64,000 nucleotides of DNA from Myxococcales bacterium (GTDB lineage: Bacteria; Myxococcota; Bradymonadia; UBA7976; UBA1532). The translations under genes were made by a program, and so were the position numbers. How positions within the stretch are numbered: position 1 is the stretch's first letter; every line of letters begins with the position of its first letter. A model generated the notes under the pieces. The model ran no database searches and had not been told where the DNA came from. It saw only the letters and a program-made list of their open reading frames with translations. This document shows, in pieces, positions 41,120 through 51,366 of the stretch. Where the stretch lies: the NCBI GenBank assembly GCA_020633515.1, contig JACKDM010000005.1, positions 62,001-126,000 of the forward strand. The letters run 5' to 3'.

Positions 41120-42898
41120 TCAGGGCAGCCCGACCGGCGCCGGCGTACCCGGCGCCGCCGCCACCGGCGGATAGGCGTCGGCGTTCAGCTCGATGTCGGC
41201 GTCCTCGATCAACCCCAGCAGCGCGCCCCCGCTGAACCGCCGGAACACCTCCCGCTGCCGCACCGGCCCGAAGAGCACCGCCTGCCAGTTCCCGAGGAGC
41301 TGCGCCGCCCGCTGGTCCCGCAGCCGCCGCGCGAAGGTCTCCTTCTCCTGCGCATAGGCCGCGTCGTCCGCCTCGGTCCGCTCCTTGAGCCGCACGATGT
41401 ACAGCTTGCCCTCCACCTCGACCGGCTCCTCGACCAGCGGCTTCTCCGCCGTCAGATCATCGAGCTTCGTCGCGAGCGCCGCGCTCTTGCCGATCCCGGG
41501 GATGCGGTCCCACTGCGGCCGATCGGCGCTGAACGGCCCGGTCGTCTGCACCGGCGACGCCGCCGGCGCCGCCTCGCCCGCCGCCTCGCCGCCCTCACCC
41601 GCCGCGCCGCCCTCGACCGCCGCCTCACCTTCGACCGCGCTGCCCTCGCCGCCCTCCTCGACCGCCGGCGCCTCGGGCGCCGCCGGCGGCGCCGGGGCCG
41701 GCATCGCCGCTTCCAGCGACGCCCCGCCCTTCACCCGCGCCAGCACCTCGTCCGCCTTCACCCGCGCCGCCTTCATCCGCGCGTCCTCGCGCACCAGGAT
41801 CGCGCCGATCGCGTCGCGCACCTCGTCGAGGCTCTTCTTCACCGCCGGCTTGACCTCGTCCGCCTTGACGAACCAGAACCCGATCGGCGACTCGACCACC
41901 TCCGAGACCTGCCCCGCCGCCAGCTTCGAGTACACCGCGTAGTCCGCCTCCGAGGTGTTCTCCTTGCTCTGCCAGCCCATGTCGCCGCCGAAGCTCTTGT
42001 AGTAGCCCTCCGAGTGCTCCCGCGCGATCGCCTCGAAGTCGGCGCCCTCGGCCATCGCCTGCGTCCGCAGGTCGTCGGCCTTCTGCTTCGCCTCGGCCAC
42101 CGCCGCCTCACCGCCCTCCTTCGGCTTGCGGATCAGCACCCGCCGGATCTTGACCTCGGTGTCCCGATCGTACTCGGCCTTGTTCGTCTCGTAGTAGGCC
42201 GCGACCTTCTCCGCGTTCGCCTGCGCGTACGCCGCGCCCGCCGCCGCGTCCGGCTCGGCCGCCGCCGCGTACTCGGCCGGATCGATCACCACGTACTCGA
42301 GGTTCCACGTCCGCCGCGCCCGCTCGAACGCCGCCCGCACCTCCGGCTCGCTCACCTGCACCTGATCGGCGAGGAACGACAGGTAGCGCTCGGCGAGCAC
42401 CTCGCGCTCCTTCGCGCGCCGGTAGGCGTCGCTCGTCGCGCCGAGCGACTGCGTCAGCCGGCTCCGGTACTGCTCGCGGTCGAAGCGCCCGTCCGCGTTG
42501 GTGAAGAGGGGAAAGTCGGGGTTGTCTTCGCTGATGATGTAGCGCGACAGCGCGTCCTCGCCGATCGCGAGCCCCATCTTGCGGGCCTTCTGCGCGATCA
42601 CCGCCTGCTCGGCGATCTGCATCGCCGTCTGCCGCCGCAGCAGCGCGAGCCCCGCCTCGTCGGCGTCGAAGTCGGGATCGTACAGCGCCTGCCGCCGCAC
42701 CGAGATCTCGACCTCGCGCTGGCTGATCTCCTCGCCGCCGACCTCGACCGCCCAGGAGTTGAGATCGAGCGTGGCGCCCCCCCCGGGCTGACAGCCTTCC
42801 GACTGCGGCCCGAAGAAGAAGATGAAGACGACGATGAGCATCCCGAAGAGGACGTAGATGCCGAAACTCTGGGACTTCTCGCGGAGTTCGGTGAGCAT
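41120..42898 (-). CDS. ppiD: PpiD-like membrane-anchored peptidyl-prolyl isomerase
   Basis: A 592-residue protein. The N-terminal helix GIYVLFGMLIVVFIFFFG anchors it in the inner membrane with the body in the periplasm. Residues about 60-210 are SurA/PpiD-type N-terminal helices. The parvulin domain follows: VKIRRVLIRKPKEGGEA, ADFEAIAREHSEGYYKSFGG, DMGWQSKEN and SEVVESPIGFWFVKADEV. A Glu/Ala/Gly-rich linker splits off a C-terminal half with a second PpiD-like region. It folds newly exported proteins. The ATG at 42898 lacks a good ribosome-binding site, but the upstream extension is Arg/Pro-rich and unconvincing. It is divergent from mreB. Confidence 0.87.
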   Translation of the reverse strand: MLTELREKSQSFGIYVLFGMLIVVFIFFFGPQSEGCQPGGGATLDLNSWAVEVGGEEISQREVEISVRRQALYDPDFDADEAGLALLRRQTAMQIAEQAVIAQKARKMGLAIGEDALSRYIISEDNPDFPLFTNADGRFDREQYRSRLTQSLGATSDAYRRAKEREVLAERYLSFLADQVQVSEPEVRAAFERARRTWNLEYVVIDPAEYAAAAEPDAAAGAAYAQANAEKVAAYYETNKAEYDRDTEVKIRRVLIRKPKEGGEAAVAEAKQKADDLRTQAMAEGADFEAIAREHSEGYYKSFGGDMGWQSKENTSEADYAVYSKLAAGQVSEVVESPIGFWFVKADEVKPAVKKSLDEVRDAIGAILVREDARMKAARVKADEVLARVKGGASLEAAMPAPAPPAAPEAPAVEEGGEGSAVEGEAAVEGGAAGEGGEAAGEAAPAASPVQTTGPFSADRPQWDRIPGIGKSAALATKLDDLTAEKPLVEEPVEVEGKLYIVRLKERTEADDAAYAQEKETFARRLRDQRAAQLLGNWQAVLFGPVRQREVFRRFSGGALLGLIEDADIELNADAYPPVAAAPGTPAPVGLP

Positions 42899-42963
42899 GG
42901 AGGACAACCGTCGAGTCGAGGCGAAGGCGCCCGGCGCAGAACGCCCCGGCCGCGGAACGCGAC

Positions 42964-42992
42964 ACATTAGGGCAGGGGCCGCCGACGGTCAA
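42964..42992 (-). promoter_or_regulatory. Promoter of ppiD
   Basis: On the minus strand TTGACC (42992-42987), 17 bases, TAATGT (42969-42964). Transcription starting near 42957 gives a leader of about 60 bases. Confidence 0.55.
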
Positions 42993-42998
42993 CCATGA

Positions 42999-44165
<1,167 letters not shown>

Positions 44166-44178
44166 CCGCGCACCGCCC

Positions 44179-45099
44179 GTGAGCACCCCGCCCGGCGCGT
44201 CTCCCCGCCGCGCGATCATCACCGGCGCCCTCCTCCTCGGCCTCAGCCTCGTCTTCCTCTTCCTCGACCGCCGCGGCCCCCACCCCGGCCCCATCGGCGC
44301 CATCGTCGTCGCGATCACCGCCCCCATCCAGAGCGGCCTCACCGCGGCCGGCAGCTCCATCCACACGCTCTGGGAGGACTACCTCGCGCTCCGCGGCGTC
44401 CGCGAAGAGAACACCACCCTCCGCGAGCGCGTGCGCGACCTGCAGGAGCAGGCCGCCCGCACCGCCGACCTGCTCGCCGAGAACGAGCGCCTCCGCCGCC
44501 TCCTCGACCTCGCCGACCGCCGCAAGGACCTCCGCCTGCAAGCCGCCCGCGTCGTCGCCCGCAGCAACAGCCCGTTCTTCCGCGTCATGCGCCTCGAGAT
44601 CGACGTCGACGACCCCTCCCGCCTCGAAGAAGGCCAGCCCGTCATCGCCCCCGGCGGCGTCGTCGGCCAGATCCGCAGCCTCACCGGCGACCGCGCCGAG
44701 GTCCTCCTCGTCACCGACCCCCGCAGCGCCATCGACGTCGTCCTCGAGACCAGCCGCGCCCGCGGCGTCGCCGTCGGCACCGGCGAACCCGAGCGCTACG
44801 CCGCCCGCCTCGAATACCTCGAACGCTCCGTCAAGGCCGTCGCCGGCGAGCGCGTCCTGACCACCGGCGACGACGGCCGCTACCCCGGCGGCCTCGTCGT
44901 CGGCGAGGTCAGCCCCGAAGCCGGCCAGGCCGAGTCCGGCCCGTTCCAGAACGCCCGCGTCCGCCCGCTCGTCGACCTCGGCGCGCTCGAAGAGGTCTTC
45001 ATCGTGCTCGGCCCCACCGGCCTCAGCCCCGACGGCACCCGCTTCGAAGAGGCGCGCCCCGAGCCGCCGCCCGAAGCCCAAGGCGAGACCCGACCGTGA
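44179..45099 (+). CDS. mreC: Rod-shape-determining protein MreC
   Basis: A bitopic inner-membrane protein, 306 residues, read from GTG at 44179. A single N-terminal TM helix (AIITGALLLGLSLVFLFL) is followed by a coiled coil (residues about 70-115, ENTTLRERVRDLQEQAA) and the periplasmic MreC beta domain with VIAPGGVVGQIRSL, VLLVTDPRSAIDVVLETSRA and a closing LVVGEVSPEAG. It scaffolds PBP2 and RodA. The C-terminal 30 residues are a Pro/Glu-rich tail. Its end overlaps mreD by four bases. Confidence 0.93.
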   Translation: MSTPPGASPRRAIITGALLLGLSLVFLFLDRRGPHPGPIGAIVVAITAPIQSGLTAAGSSIHTLWEDYLALRGVREENTTLRERVRDLQEQAARTADLLAENERLRRLLDLADRRKDLRLQAARVVARSNSPFFRVMRLEIDVDDPSRLEEGQPVIAPGGVVGQIRSLTGDRAEVLLVTDPRSAIDVVLETSRARGVAVGTGEPERYAARLEYLERSVKAVAGERVLTTGDDGRYPGGLVVGEVSPEAGQAESGPFQNARVRPLVDLGALEEVFIVLGPTGLSPDGTRFEEARPEPPPEAQGETRP

Positions 45100-45602
45100 C
45101 CATCCTGCTCCCGCTCGTCTACGGCCTCCTCGCGCTCTGCGCCGAGGTCCTCCTCCGCACCGCGTTCGCCGCCGACACCTGGGCGCCCGACCTCCTCACC
45201 GTCGTCCTCATCTGGATCGGCGCCCACCGATCGCTCGTCGGCGGCGCGATCGTCGCCGCGATCCTCGGCGCCCTCGCCGACGGCTTCGCCGGCAGCCCCC
45301 TCGGCGTGCACATGCTGCACGCGCTGCTCCTCTTCTATGCCGCCGCGATCCTCGCCGACCAGGTCCGCTTCCACGGCGTCGTCGGCAACGTCCTCATGGG
45401 CCTCGCCGGCGGCTTCGTCGGCCTCTTCCTGCTCGCGCTCATCAGCCGCCTCCTCCTCGGCGACACCACCCTCGCCGCCCGCATCGGCGACCTCCTCGTG
45501 CCCCGCGTCGCCGTCGTCGCCATCGCCGCCCCGATCCTCTTCCCCGTCCTCGACCGCCTCGACGGACTGTTCACCCGTCGCCCCGACGGCGATCTCTTGT
45601 AG
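45096..45602 (+). CDS. mreD: Rod-shape-determining protein MreD
   Basis: A 168-residue integral membrane protein with five to six helices. It is GTG-started inside the mreC stop, consistent with translational coupling. PDLLTVVLIWIG, GALADGFAGSPLGVHMLHAL and the C-terminal RVAVVAIAAPILFPVLDRL fit MreD. It works with MreC in the elongasome. Sequence conservation of MreD is low in general, so the position in the operon adds much of the confidence. Confidence 0.88.
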   Translation: MTILLPLVYGLLALCAEVLLRTAFAADTWAPDLLTVVLIWIGAHRSLVGGAIVAAILGALADGFAGSPLGVHMLHALLLFYAAAILADQVRFHGVVGNVLMGLAGGFVGLFLLALISRLLLGDTTLAARIGDLLVPRVAVVAIAAPILFPVLDRLDGLFTRRPDGDLL

Positions 45603-45647
45603 CGCCTCGCCTCCGCCACGATCCGACACGCAGCCGCCACTCGACGG

Positions 45648-45676
45648 TTGGCCTCGGTGAACCGTTCTGCTAGCTT
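45648..45676 (+). promoter_or_regulatory. Candidate promoter of mrdA-rodA
   Basis: TTGGCC (45648-45653), 17 bases, TAGCTT (45671-45676), in the 130-base gap between mreD and mrdA. It would allow mrdA and rodA to be expressed separately from mreBCD. Confidence 0.45.
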
Positions 45677-45732
45677 GGCACCCGTTTTCCTCGGGTGGGT
45701 CCCGGCGGCCCCCCGACACGCCGCAGGACCAC

Positions 45733-47649
45733 ATGTCGGACGTCTACCTCGATTCGAGCATCGTCGGTTACCGCCATCGGGCGCGCCGGCTGATGATCGC
45801 GGCGATCGGGGTCTTCGTCGTGTTGATCGGGCGCCTCGCCTGGCTCCAGGTCGTCGAAGGCGACGACCTCCAGGCCGCCTCGACCCGCAACTACGTCCGC
45901 ACCGTCATGCTCCCCGCCGACCGCGGCACCATCTACGACCGCAACGGCAAGGTCCTCGCCGTCAACCGCCCCTCGTTCGACCTCTACGTCACCCCCGCCC
46001 AGGTCGAAGACATCGACGCCCTCATCGACGGTCTCCGCCAGGTCATCGACCTCGACGAGCTCGACGCCGTCCGCCTCCGCGAGCAGGTCGAAGAGCCCCG
46101 CGGCATGTGGCGCTACCGCGCCGTCCGCGTCGCCCGCGACATCGACCGCCAGCGCGTCGCGCTCGCCGAAGCCCTCCGCGCCCGCGTCGACGGCATCTCC
46201 ATCCGCGTGCACTACCAGCGCGAGTACCCCGAAGGCCCCATCGGCGCCCACCTCGTCGGCTACCTCGGCAAGCCCCGCCCCGAAGAGATCACCGCCCAGG
46301 GCGACCGCTACACGGCCGACTCCATGCTCGGCCGCTTCGGCCTCGAGCGCCGCTTCGAAGACGTGCTCGCCGGCCACAACGGCTACGAACGCTACGCCGT
46401 CGACGCCCGCGGCGCCCGCCAGGAGGGCGGCTGGTCCGTCTCGGCGCTGCACGACATGGTCACCCGCCGCCCGCCTCGCCGCGGCCACGACCTCCGCCTC
46501 ACCGTCGACATCGAGGTCCAGCGCATCCTCATCGACGCGCTCGCCCAGTACGAATCCGGCGCCGCCGTCGTGATGGACCCCCGCGACGGCTCGATCCTCG
46601 GCATCGTCAGCAAGCCCGCCTTCGACCCCAACGAATGGTCCGGCCGCCTCACCCGCGAGGCCAAGCAGGCCATCGACGAGAACCCCTACAACCCGATGCT
46701 CGACAAGGCGGTGCACGCCTACTTCCCCGGCTCGGTGTACAAGGTCGTCACCGCCATCGCCGCCCTCGAAGAAGGCATCCTCGACCCCGACGAGCCCATC
46801 GACAGCCCCGGCGCCTACGAGTACGGCAACCGCGTCTTCCACTGCCACAAGCGCTCGGGCCACGGGCAGGTCGACCTCGACGGCGCCATGGCCGCCTCCG
46901 CCGACGTCTACTTCTACCGCCTCGGCGAGCAGCTCGGCATCGACACCCTCGCCGTCTACGCCCGCCGCTTCGGCTTCGGCGAGAAGCCCGGCCTCGACAT
47001 CAACGGCGAATCGGCCGGCGAGGTCCCCACCCGCGACTTCCACGAGAAGCACACCCGCGGCGGCTTCCAGCACGGCCTCGCGCTCTCCACCGCCATCGGC
47101 CAGGGCGCGGTGCGCACCAGCCCGGTGCAGATGGCCACCGCCTACGCCGCGCTCGCCAACGGCGGCACCGTCTACGAAGCCCGCGTCGTCGACCGCATCA
47201 CCACCCAGGACGGCGAGACCGTCACCGCCTTCCCGCCCCGGAGCCGCGGCAGCCTCCAGGCCACCGAAGGCCACCTCGCCGCCGTCAACCACTCGCTCGA
47301 GCGCGCCGTCAACGACGAGAAGCTCGCCACCGGCCACCTCGCCGCCGTCGTCGGCGGCCGCATCGCCGGCAAGACCGGCACCGCGCAGGTCCGCAAGATC
47401 GTGCGCGGCCACCTCAGCCAGAACGTCAAGCGCTTCCGCGACCGCGACCACGCCTGGTTCGCCGCGTTCGCCCCCTACGAGAGCCCCAAGCTCGTCGTCG
47501 TCGTCTTCCTCGAGCACGGCGGCAGCGGCGGCAAGGACGCCGCGCCCGTCGCCCGCGAGATCATCGAGGCGTACCACCAGCGCATCGAGCCGATCTTCGA
47601 AACCACCGCCGCCGTCGACCACCGCCACCGCGCGCGCCGCGAGCGTTGA
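45733..47649 (+). CDS. mrdA: Penicillin-binding protein 2
   Basis: A class B transpeptidase of 638 residues that cross-links peptidoglycan during elongation. An N-terminal TM helix (LMIAAIGVFVVLIGRLAWLQ) is followed by the dimerisation domain with MLPADRGTIYDRNGKVLAVN. The catalytic SxxK is SVYK (Ser334) in YFPGSVYKVV, the second motif SAD (Ser389; usual SxN/SxD), and the KTG motif GKTGTAQV (Lys547). All active-site parts are intact. It partners with RodA, encoded next. Confidence 0.95.
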   Translation: MSDVYLDSSIVGYRHRARRLMIAAIGVFVVLIGRLAWLQVVEGDDLQAASTRNYVRTVMLPADRGTIYDRNGKVLAVNRPSFDLYVTPAQVEDIDALIDGLRQVIDLDELDAVRLREQVEEPRGMWRYRAVRVARDIDRQRVALAEALRARVDGISIRVHYQREYPEGPIGAHLVGYLGKPRPEEITAQGDRYTADSMLGRFGLERRFEDVLAGHNGYERYAVDARGARQEGGWSVSALHDMVTRRPPRRGHDLRLTVDIEVQRILIDALAQYESGAAVVMDPRDGSILGIVSKPAFDPNEWSGRLTREAKQAIDENPYNPMLDKAVHAYFPGSVYKVVTAIAALEEGILDPDEPIDSPGAYEYGNRVFHCHKRSGHGQVDLDGAMAASADVYFYRLGEQLGIDTLAVYARRFGFGEKPGLDINGESAGEVPTRDFHEKHTRGGFQHGLALSTAIGQGAVRTSPVQMATAYAALANGGTVYEARVVDRITTQDGETVTAFPPRSRGSLQATEGHLAAVNHSLERAVNDEKLATGHLAAVVGGRIAGKTGTAQVRKIVRGHLSQNVKRFRDRDHAWFAAFAPYESPKLVVVVFLEHGGSGGKDAAPVAREIIEAYHQRIEPIFETTAAVDHRHRARRER

Positions 47650-47668
47650 GCGGGGCTTCCCAGATTCC

Positions 47669-48766
47669 ATGAGTCGTGGTGTCGCAGCGGCCGCCGGCCG
47701 CATCGACTGGGCCGTCGTCGGGCTCGTCCTCGCGCTCGGCGCCATGAGCGTGCTCAACCTCTACTCCACCTCGATGGCCACCGGCACCGCCATCTACCTC
47801 CGCCACCTCTACTGGCTCCTGCTCGGCATCGGCGTGATGACCATCGTCGCGATCATCGACTACCGCGACCTCCAGCGCTTCGCGCCGGTGTTCTATGGCG
47901 GCGTCGTCTTCGCGCTCATGCTCGTGCTCGTCATCGGCAAGGAGGTCAACGGCTCCAAGCGCTGGATCGACCTCGGCTTCGTCGGCTTCCAGCCCTCCGA
48001 GCTCGCCAAGCTCGCCGTCATCCTCACCCTCGCGAGCTGGTTCCAGCGCGTGCCCCGCCCCGGCGGCTACACCCTCCGCGACCTCATCCCCGTCGGCCTC
48101 CTCCTCGGGGTCCCGATGTTCCTCATCCTCCAGGAGCCCGACCTCGGCCACACGCTCATGCTGCTCTTCATCGGCGGCTCGATGCTCAGCTACGAGCGCT
48201 TCGAGCGCCGCGCCCTCATCACCGTCGTCGTCTTCGCCGTCATCGCCGCCCCGCTCGCGTGGAAGTTCGTGCTCCACGACTACCAGAAGGACCGCATCCT
48301 CACCCTCGTCGACGGCCAGAGCGACGCGCTCGGCACCGGCTGGCACGCCCGCCAGGCCCGCGTCGCGGTCGGCAGCGGCGGCCTGCTCGGCAAGGGCATG
48401 CAGGACGGCACCCAGGTCGCCGGCGGGTTTTTGCCCGAGAACCACACCGACTTCGTCTTCGCCCACCTCGCCGAAGAGCACGGCTTCGTCGGCGCCGGCG
48501 CCGTGCTCCTGCTCTACCTCCTCCTCATCCTCGCCGCGCTCCGCAGCGCCGCCATGGCCCGCGACAAGTTCGGCGGCCACGTCGCCGTCGGCGTCGGCGC
48601 GCTCATCTTCTGGCACGTCTCGATGAACATCGGCATGGTCCTCAACCTGCTCCCCGTCACCGGCGTCACCCTCCCGCTCCTCAGCTACGGCGGCACGTCG
48701 GTCCTCACCGTCATGGCCGCCATGGGGCTGTTGCTCAACATCAACCTGCGACGCACGGTCTTCTGA
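47669..48766 (+). CDS. rodA: Peptidoglycan polymerase RodA
   Basis: A SEDS-family glycosyltransferase of 365 residues with about ten TM helices. Recognisable blocks are EVNGSKRWIDLGFVGFQPSEL, FLILQEPDLGHTLM and the C-terminal LLPVTGVTLPLLSYGGTSVL. The conserved periplasmic Asp of the large loop should lie in the LPENHTDFVFAHLAEE region. It polymerises lipid II with PBP2. Ribosome-binding signal is weak; coupling to mrdA, 19 bases upstream, is likely. Confidence 0.94.
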   Translation: MSRGVAAAAGRIDWAVVGLVLALGAMSVLNLYSTSMATGTAIYLRHLYWLLLGIGVMTIVAIIDYRDLQRFAPVFYGGVVFALMLVLVIGKEVNGSKRWIDLGFVGFQPSELAKLAVILTLASWFQRVPRPGGYTLRDLIPVGLLLGVPMFLILQEPDLGHTLMLLFIGGSMLSYERFERRALITVVVFAVIAAPLAWKFVLHDYQKDRILTLVDGQSDALGTGWHARQARVAVGSGGLLGKGMQDGTQVAGGFLPENHTDFVFAHLAEEHGFVGAGAVLLLYLLLILAALRSAAMARDKFGGHVAVGVGALIFWHVSMNIGMVLNLLPVTGVTLPLLSYGGTSVLTVMAAMGLLLNINLRRTVF

Positions 48767-48777
48767 GGGCATCGTTT

Positions 48778-48799
48778 GGTCTCTTCGGCGGCAGAGACC
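48778..48799 (+). terminator. Hairpin between rodA and trxA
   Basis: GGTCTC (48778-48783) and GAGACC (48794-48799) enclose a ten-base loop. It lies 12 bases after the rodA stop, without a T-run. It may end the elongasome transcript, or simply be a structure in a shared mRNA with trxA. Confidence 0.35.
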
Positions 48800-48831
48800 G
48801 CCCCGACCGCCCGCTGCTTGGGAGAAGCCCG

Positions 48832-49161
48832 ATGGCCAGCTACATCAACGTCAACCAGTCCGACTTCCAGCGCGAGGTCCTCGACAGCGACATCCCGGTC
48901 CTCGTCGACTTCTGGGCCCCCTGGTGTGGCCCCTGCCGCTCGATCGCGCCCATCGTCGAGCAGCTCGGCGCCGACTACGCCGGCAAGGTCAAGGTCGCCA
49001 AGATCGACGTCGACAAGAACCCCCAGATCGCCGCGCAGTTCGGCGTGCGCGGCATCCCCGCGATCAAGGTCTTCAAGGGCGGCAAGGTGCAGAGCGAGAT
49101 GCTCGGCTTCCCCCCCAACGCCGCCGCCAAGCTGCGCAAGCTGGTCGACGAAGCCCTCTGA
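48832..49161 (+). CDS. trxA: Thioredoxin
   Basis: A 109-residue thiol-disulfide oxidoreductase. The active site is FWAPWCGPCRSIAPIVEQL with Cys32 and Cys35, and the cis-Pro loop is GVRGIPAIKVFKGG. There is no signal peptide, so it is cytoplasmic. The length and fold elements are canonical for TrxA. GGAGA sits six bases before the ATG. Confidence 0.95.
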   Translation: MASYINVNQSDFQREVLDSDIPVLVDFWAPWCGPCRSIAPIVEQLGADYAGKVKVAKIDVDKNPQIAAQFGVRGIPAIKVFKGGKVQSEMLGFPPNAAAKLRKLVDEAL

Positions 49162-49189
49162 TGCGGAGTAGGGTGCCGATCCCCGGTCG

Positions 49190-49218
49190 CTGAATGATCG
49201 CCCGGCGCCGGGTGTAAT
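49190..49218 (+). promoter_or_regulatory. Candidate promoter of the haem operon
   Basis: TGTAAT (49213-49218) matches five of six -10 bases. A CTGAAT stands 17 bases upstream (49190-49195) as a modest -35. It precedes the GTG of the first gene by about 50 bases and is followed by no other gene start. Confidence 0.42.
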
Positions 49219-49267
49219 CGAACGGTCGCTCGCGCACTGATCGACCCGGACCGCGGGGTACACCCGG

Positions 49268-50053
49268 GTGAACACCCTCTTCGCCATCGGCGTAGGCGCC
49301 TACGCCGCCACCACCATCGCCTACCTCGCCTCGCTGTGGACCGCGCGGCCCGTCGCCGCTCAGCTCGCGGTCTGGCTCCTGCGCGCCACGCTCCTCTACC
49401 AGGCCGCCCTCATCGGCTGGTGGGCCTTCGAATCCGGCTTCACCGGCGGCACCCGCATGTGGCTCTCGGTCTCCGCCTTCAGCCTCGGCGCCGTCTACCT
49501 CATGCTCCAGCGCCACTACCCCATCACCGCGCTCGGCAGCTTCGTCACCGCGCTCGCCACCGTGCTCGCCCACTTCGCGCTCATCGCCGCCCACCCCTAC
49601 CACGAGCTCGTCACCGGCCCCGTCGCCGCCTGGATCCTCCGCGTCCACATCGGCCTCGCCTTCATCGGCGTCACCGGGTTCGCGTTCGCCACCGCCGTCT
49701 CGCTCGTCTACCTCATCCAGGCCCGCATGCTGAAGCAGAAGGCCCACAGCACGCTCCGCCGCCGCCTCCCCCCGCTCGACGTGCTCGACCGCCTCTCGCT
49801 GCGCAGCATCATCATCGGGTTCCCGTTCTACACCATCGCCCTCCTCCTCGGCAGCGCGCAGGCCGTCCGCCAGGACACCTTCGAAATCAAGCTCGCCTAC
49901 ATCTTCGCCGCCATCTCCTGGCTCATCTACGGCGCCGTCCTCCAGGCCCGCCTCACCGCCGGCTGGCGCGGCAACCGCGCCGCGATCCTCACCGCCGTCG
50001 GCCTCGTCGCGACCATGCTCGTCGTCGCGCAGTACTCGCTGGGGGCCGTGTGA
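49268..50053 (+). CDS. hemX: HemX/CcsA-type membrane protein
   Basis: A 261-residue polytopic protein of the cytochrome c assembly (CcsA/HemX) family, with about eight TM helices. VHIGLAFIGVTGFAFATAVSLVYL and QARMLKQKAHSTL match the family, and several His residues that could bind haem are present (for example in LAHFALIAAHPYHEL). In many genomes such a gene stands before hemA and influences glutamyl-tRNA reductase abundance or haem transfer; that role is inferred here. The gene ends with a stop overlapping the hemA ATG. Confidence 0.78.
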   Translation: MNTLFAIGVGAYAATTIAYLASLWTARPVAAQLAVWLLRATLLYQAALIGWWAFESGFTGGTRMWLSVSAFSLGAVYLMLQRHYPITALGSFVTALATVLAHFALIAAHPYHELVTGPVAAWILRVHIGLAFIGVTGFAFATAVSLVYLIQARMLKQKAHSTLRRRLPPLDVLDRLSLRSIIIGFPFYTIALLLGSAQAVRQDTFEIKLAYIFAAISWLIYGAVLQARLTAGWRGNRAAILTAVGLVATMLVVAQYSLGAV

Positions 50054-51366
50054 TGCAGCTCCTGGTGTTGGGGCTCTCGCACAAGACCGCCCCCGTCCAG
50101 ATCCGAGAGCACTTCGCGATCCCCGAAGACAAGCTCTCCACCACCGCCGAAGCCGCCCGCGCCGCCGGCGCCACCGAGTCCTTCGTCGTCTCCACCTGCA
50201 ACCGCGTCGAGCTCTACGCCGCCTTCGAAGGCGCCCAGGCGCCCACCGAAGCGCTCACCGACATGCTCGCCCGCGTCGGCAACGCCCGCCCCCGCGTCCT
50301 CGCCCGCCACCTCTACACCCACCACGACGAAGCCGCCATCGCCCACCTCTTCCGCGTCGCCGCCAGCCTCGACAGCCTCGTCGTCGGCGAACCCCAGATC
50401 CTCGGCCAGCTCAAGACCGCCTTCGACCAGAGCCGCACCGCCGGCCTCACCGGCCCCGCGCTCAACCGCGCCGTCGAGCGCGCCTTCGCCGTCGCCAAGC
50501 GCGTCCGCACCGAGACCGGCATCGGCCGCAGCGTCGTCTCCATCAGCTCCGTCGCCGTCGACCTCGCCCGCCAGATCTTCGCCGACCTCGACGACAACAC
50601 CGCCGTCCTCATCGGCGCCGGCAAGATGGGAGAGCTCGCCGCCCGCCACCTCTGCCAGGCCGGCGTCCGCGAGCTCCTCGTCGCCAACCGCACCCTCGAA
50701 CGCGCCCAGAAGGTCGCCGCCGCGCTCGGCGGCCACCCCCGCGACCTCGACGAGCTCCCGAGGCTCCTCGTCGAAGCCGACATCGTCATCACCTCCACCG
50801 GCGCCCGCGGCTACCTCATCGACCGCAAGATGATGAAGAAGGCGCTCCGCGCCCGGAAGTACCGCCCCATCTTCTTCATCGACATCGCCGTCCCCCGCAA
50901 CGTCGACCCCGCGCTCAACGGCCTCGAGAACGTCTACGTCTACGACGTCGACGACCTCACCGGCATCGCCGACGAGAACCTCGCCGCCCGCCGCCGCGAA
51001 GCCGAGATCGCCGAGCGCATCGTCGCCGAAGAAGCCCACCGCTTCGTACACGAGCTCGCCACCCTCCGCGTCAAGCCCACCATCGTCGCGCTCCGCAAGA
51101 AGGCCGAAGACGCCAAACGAGCCGAGCTCGCCCGCGCCCGCCGCCGCCTCGTCGGCCTCGACCCCAAGCAGCAGAAGGCCGTCGAGATCCTCGCCGACGG
51201 CATCGTCAACAAGATGCTCCACGACGTCACCCTCGCGCTCCGCCAGGCCGCCCGCGGCGAACGCGTCGACGAGATCGTCGACCTCGTCCAGCTCCTCTAC
51301 GGCCTCGACGCCCACGACACCCACGAACACGCCGTCCCCGACCCCGACGAACAGGAGCCCCGATGA
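50053..51366 (+). CDS. hemA: Glutamyl-tRNA reductase
   Basis: A 437-residue enzyme that makes glutamate-1-semialdehyde, the first committed step of C5 haem synthesis. The N-terminal LGLSHKTAPVQIREHF and SFVVSTCNRVELYA include the nucleophile Cys49. The NADPH-binding part has AVLIGAGKMGELAARHL. The C-terminal dimerisation helices run to about residue 420, followed by a short acidic tail. The start ATG shares a base with the previous stop, and the next gene overlaps by four bases. Confidence 0.96.
   Translation: MQLLVLGLSHKTAPVQIREHFAIPEDKLSTTAEAARAAGATESFVVSTCNRVELYAAFEGAQAPTEALTDMLARVGNARPRVLARHLYTHHDEAAIAHLFRVAASLDSLVVGEPQILGQLKTAFDQSRTAGLTGPALNRAVERAFAVAKRVRTETGIGRSVVSISSVAVDLARQIFADLDDNTAVLIGAGKMGELAARHLCQAGVRELLVANRTLERAQKVAAALGGHPRDLDELPRLLVEADIVITSTGARGYLIDRKMMKKALRARKYRPIFFIDIAVPRNVDPALNGLENVYVYDVDDLTGIADENLAARRREAEIAERIVAEEAHRFVHELATLRVKPTIVALRKKAEDAKRAELARARRRLVGLDPKQQKAVEILADGIVNKMLHDVTLALRQAARGERVDEIVDLVQLLYGLDAHDTHEHAVPDPDEQEPR

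Noticed and set aside
45670..47757. A 695-codon minus-strand frame
   Set aside because: Complement of mrdA, whose transpeptidase motifs are complete on the plus strand.
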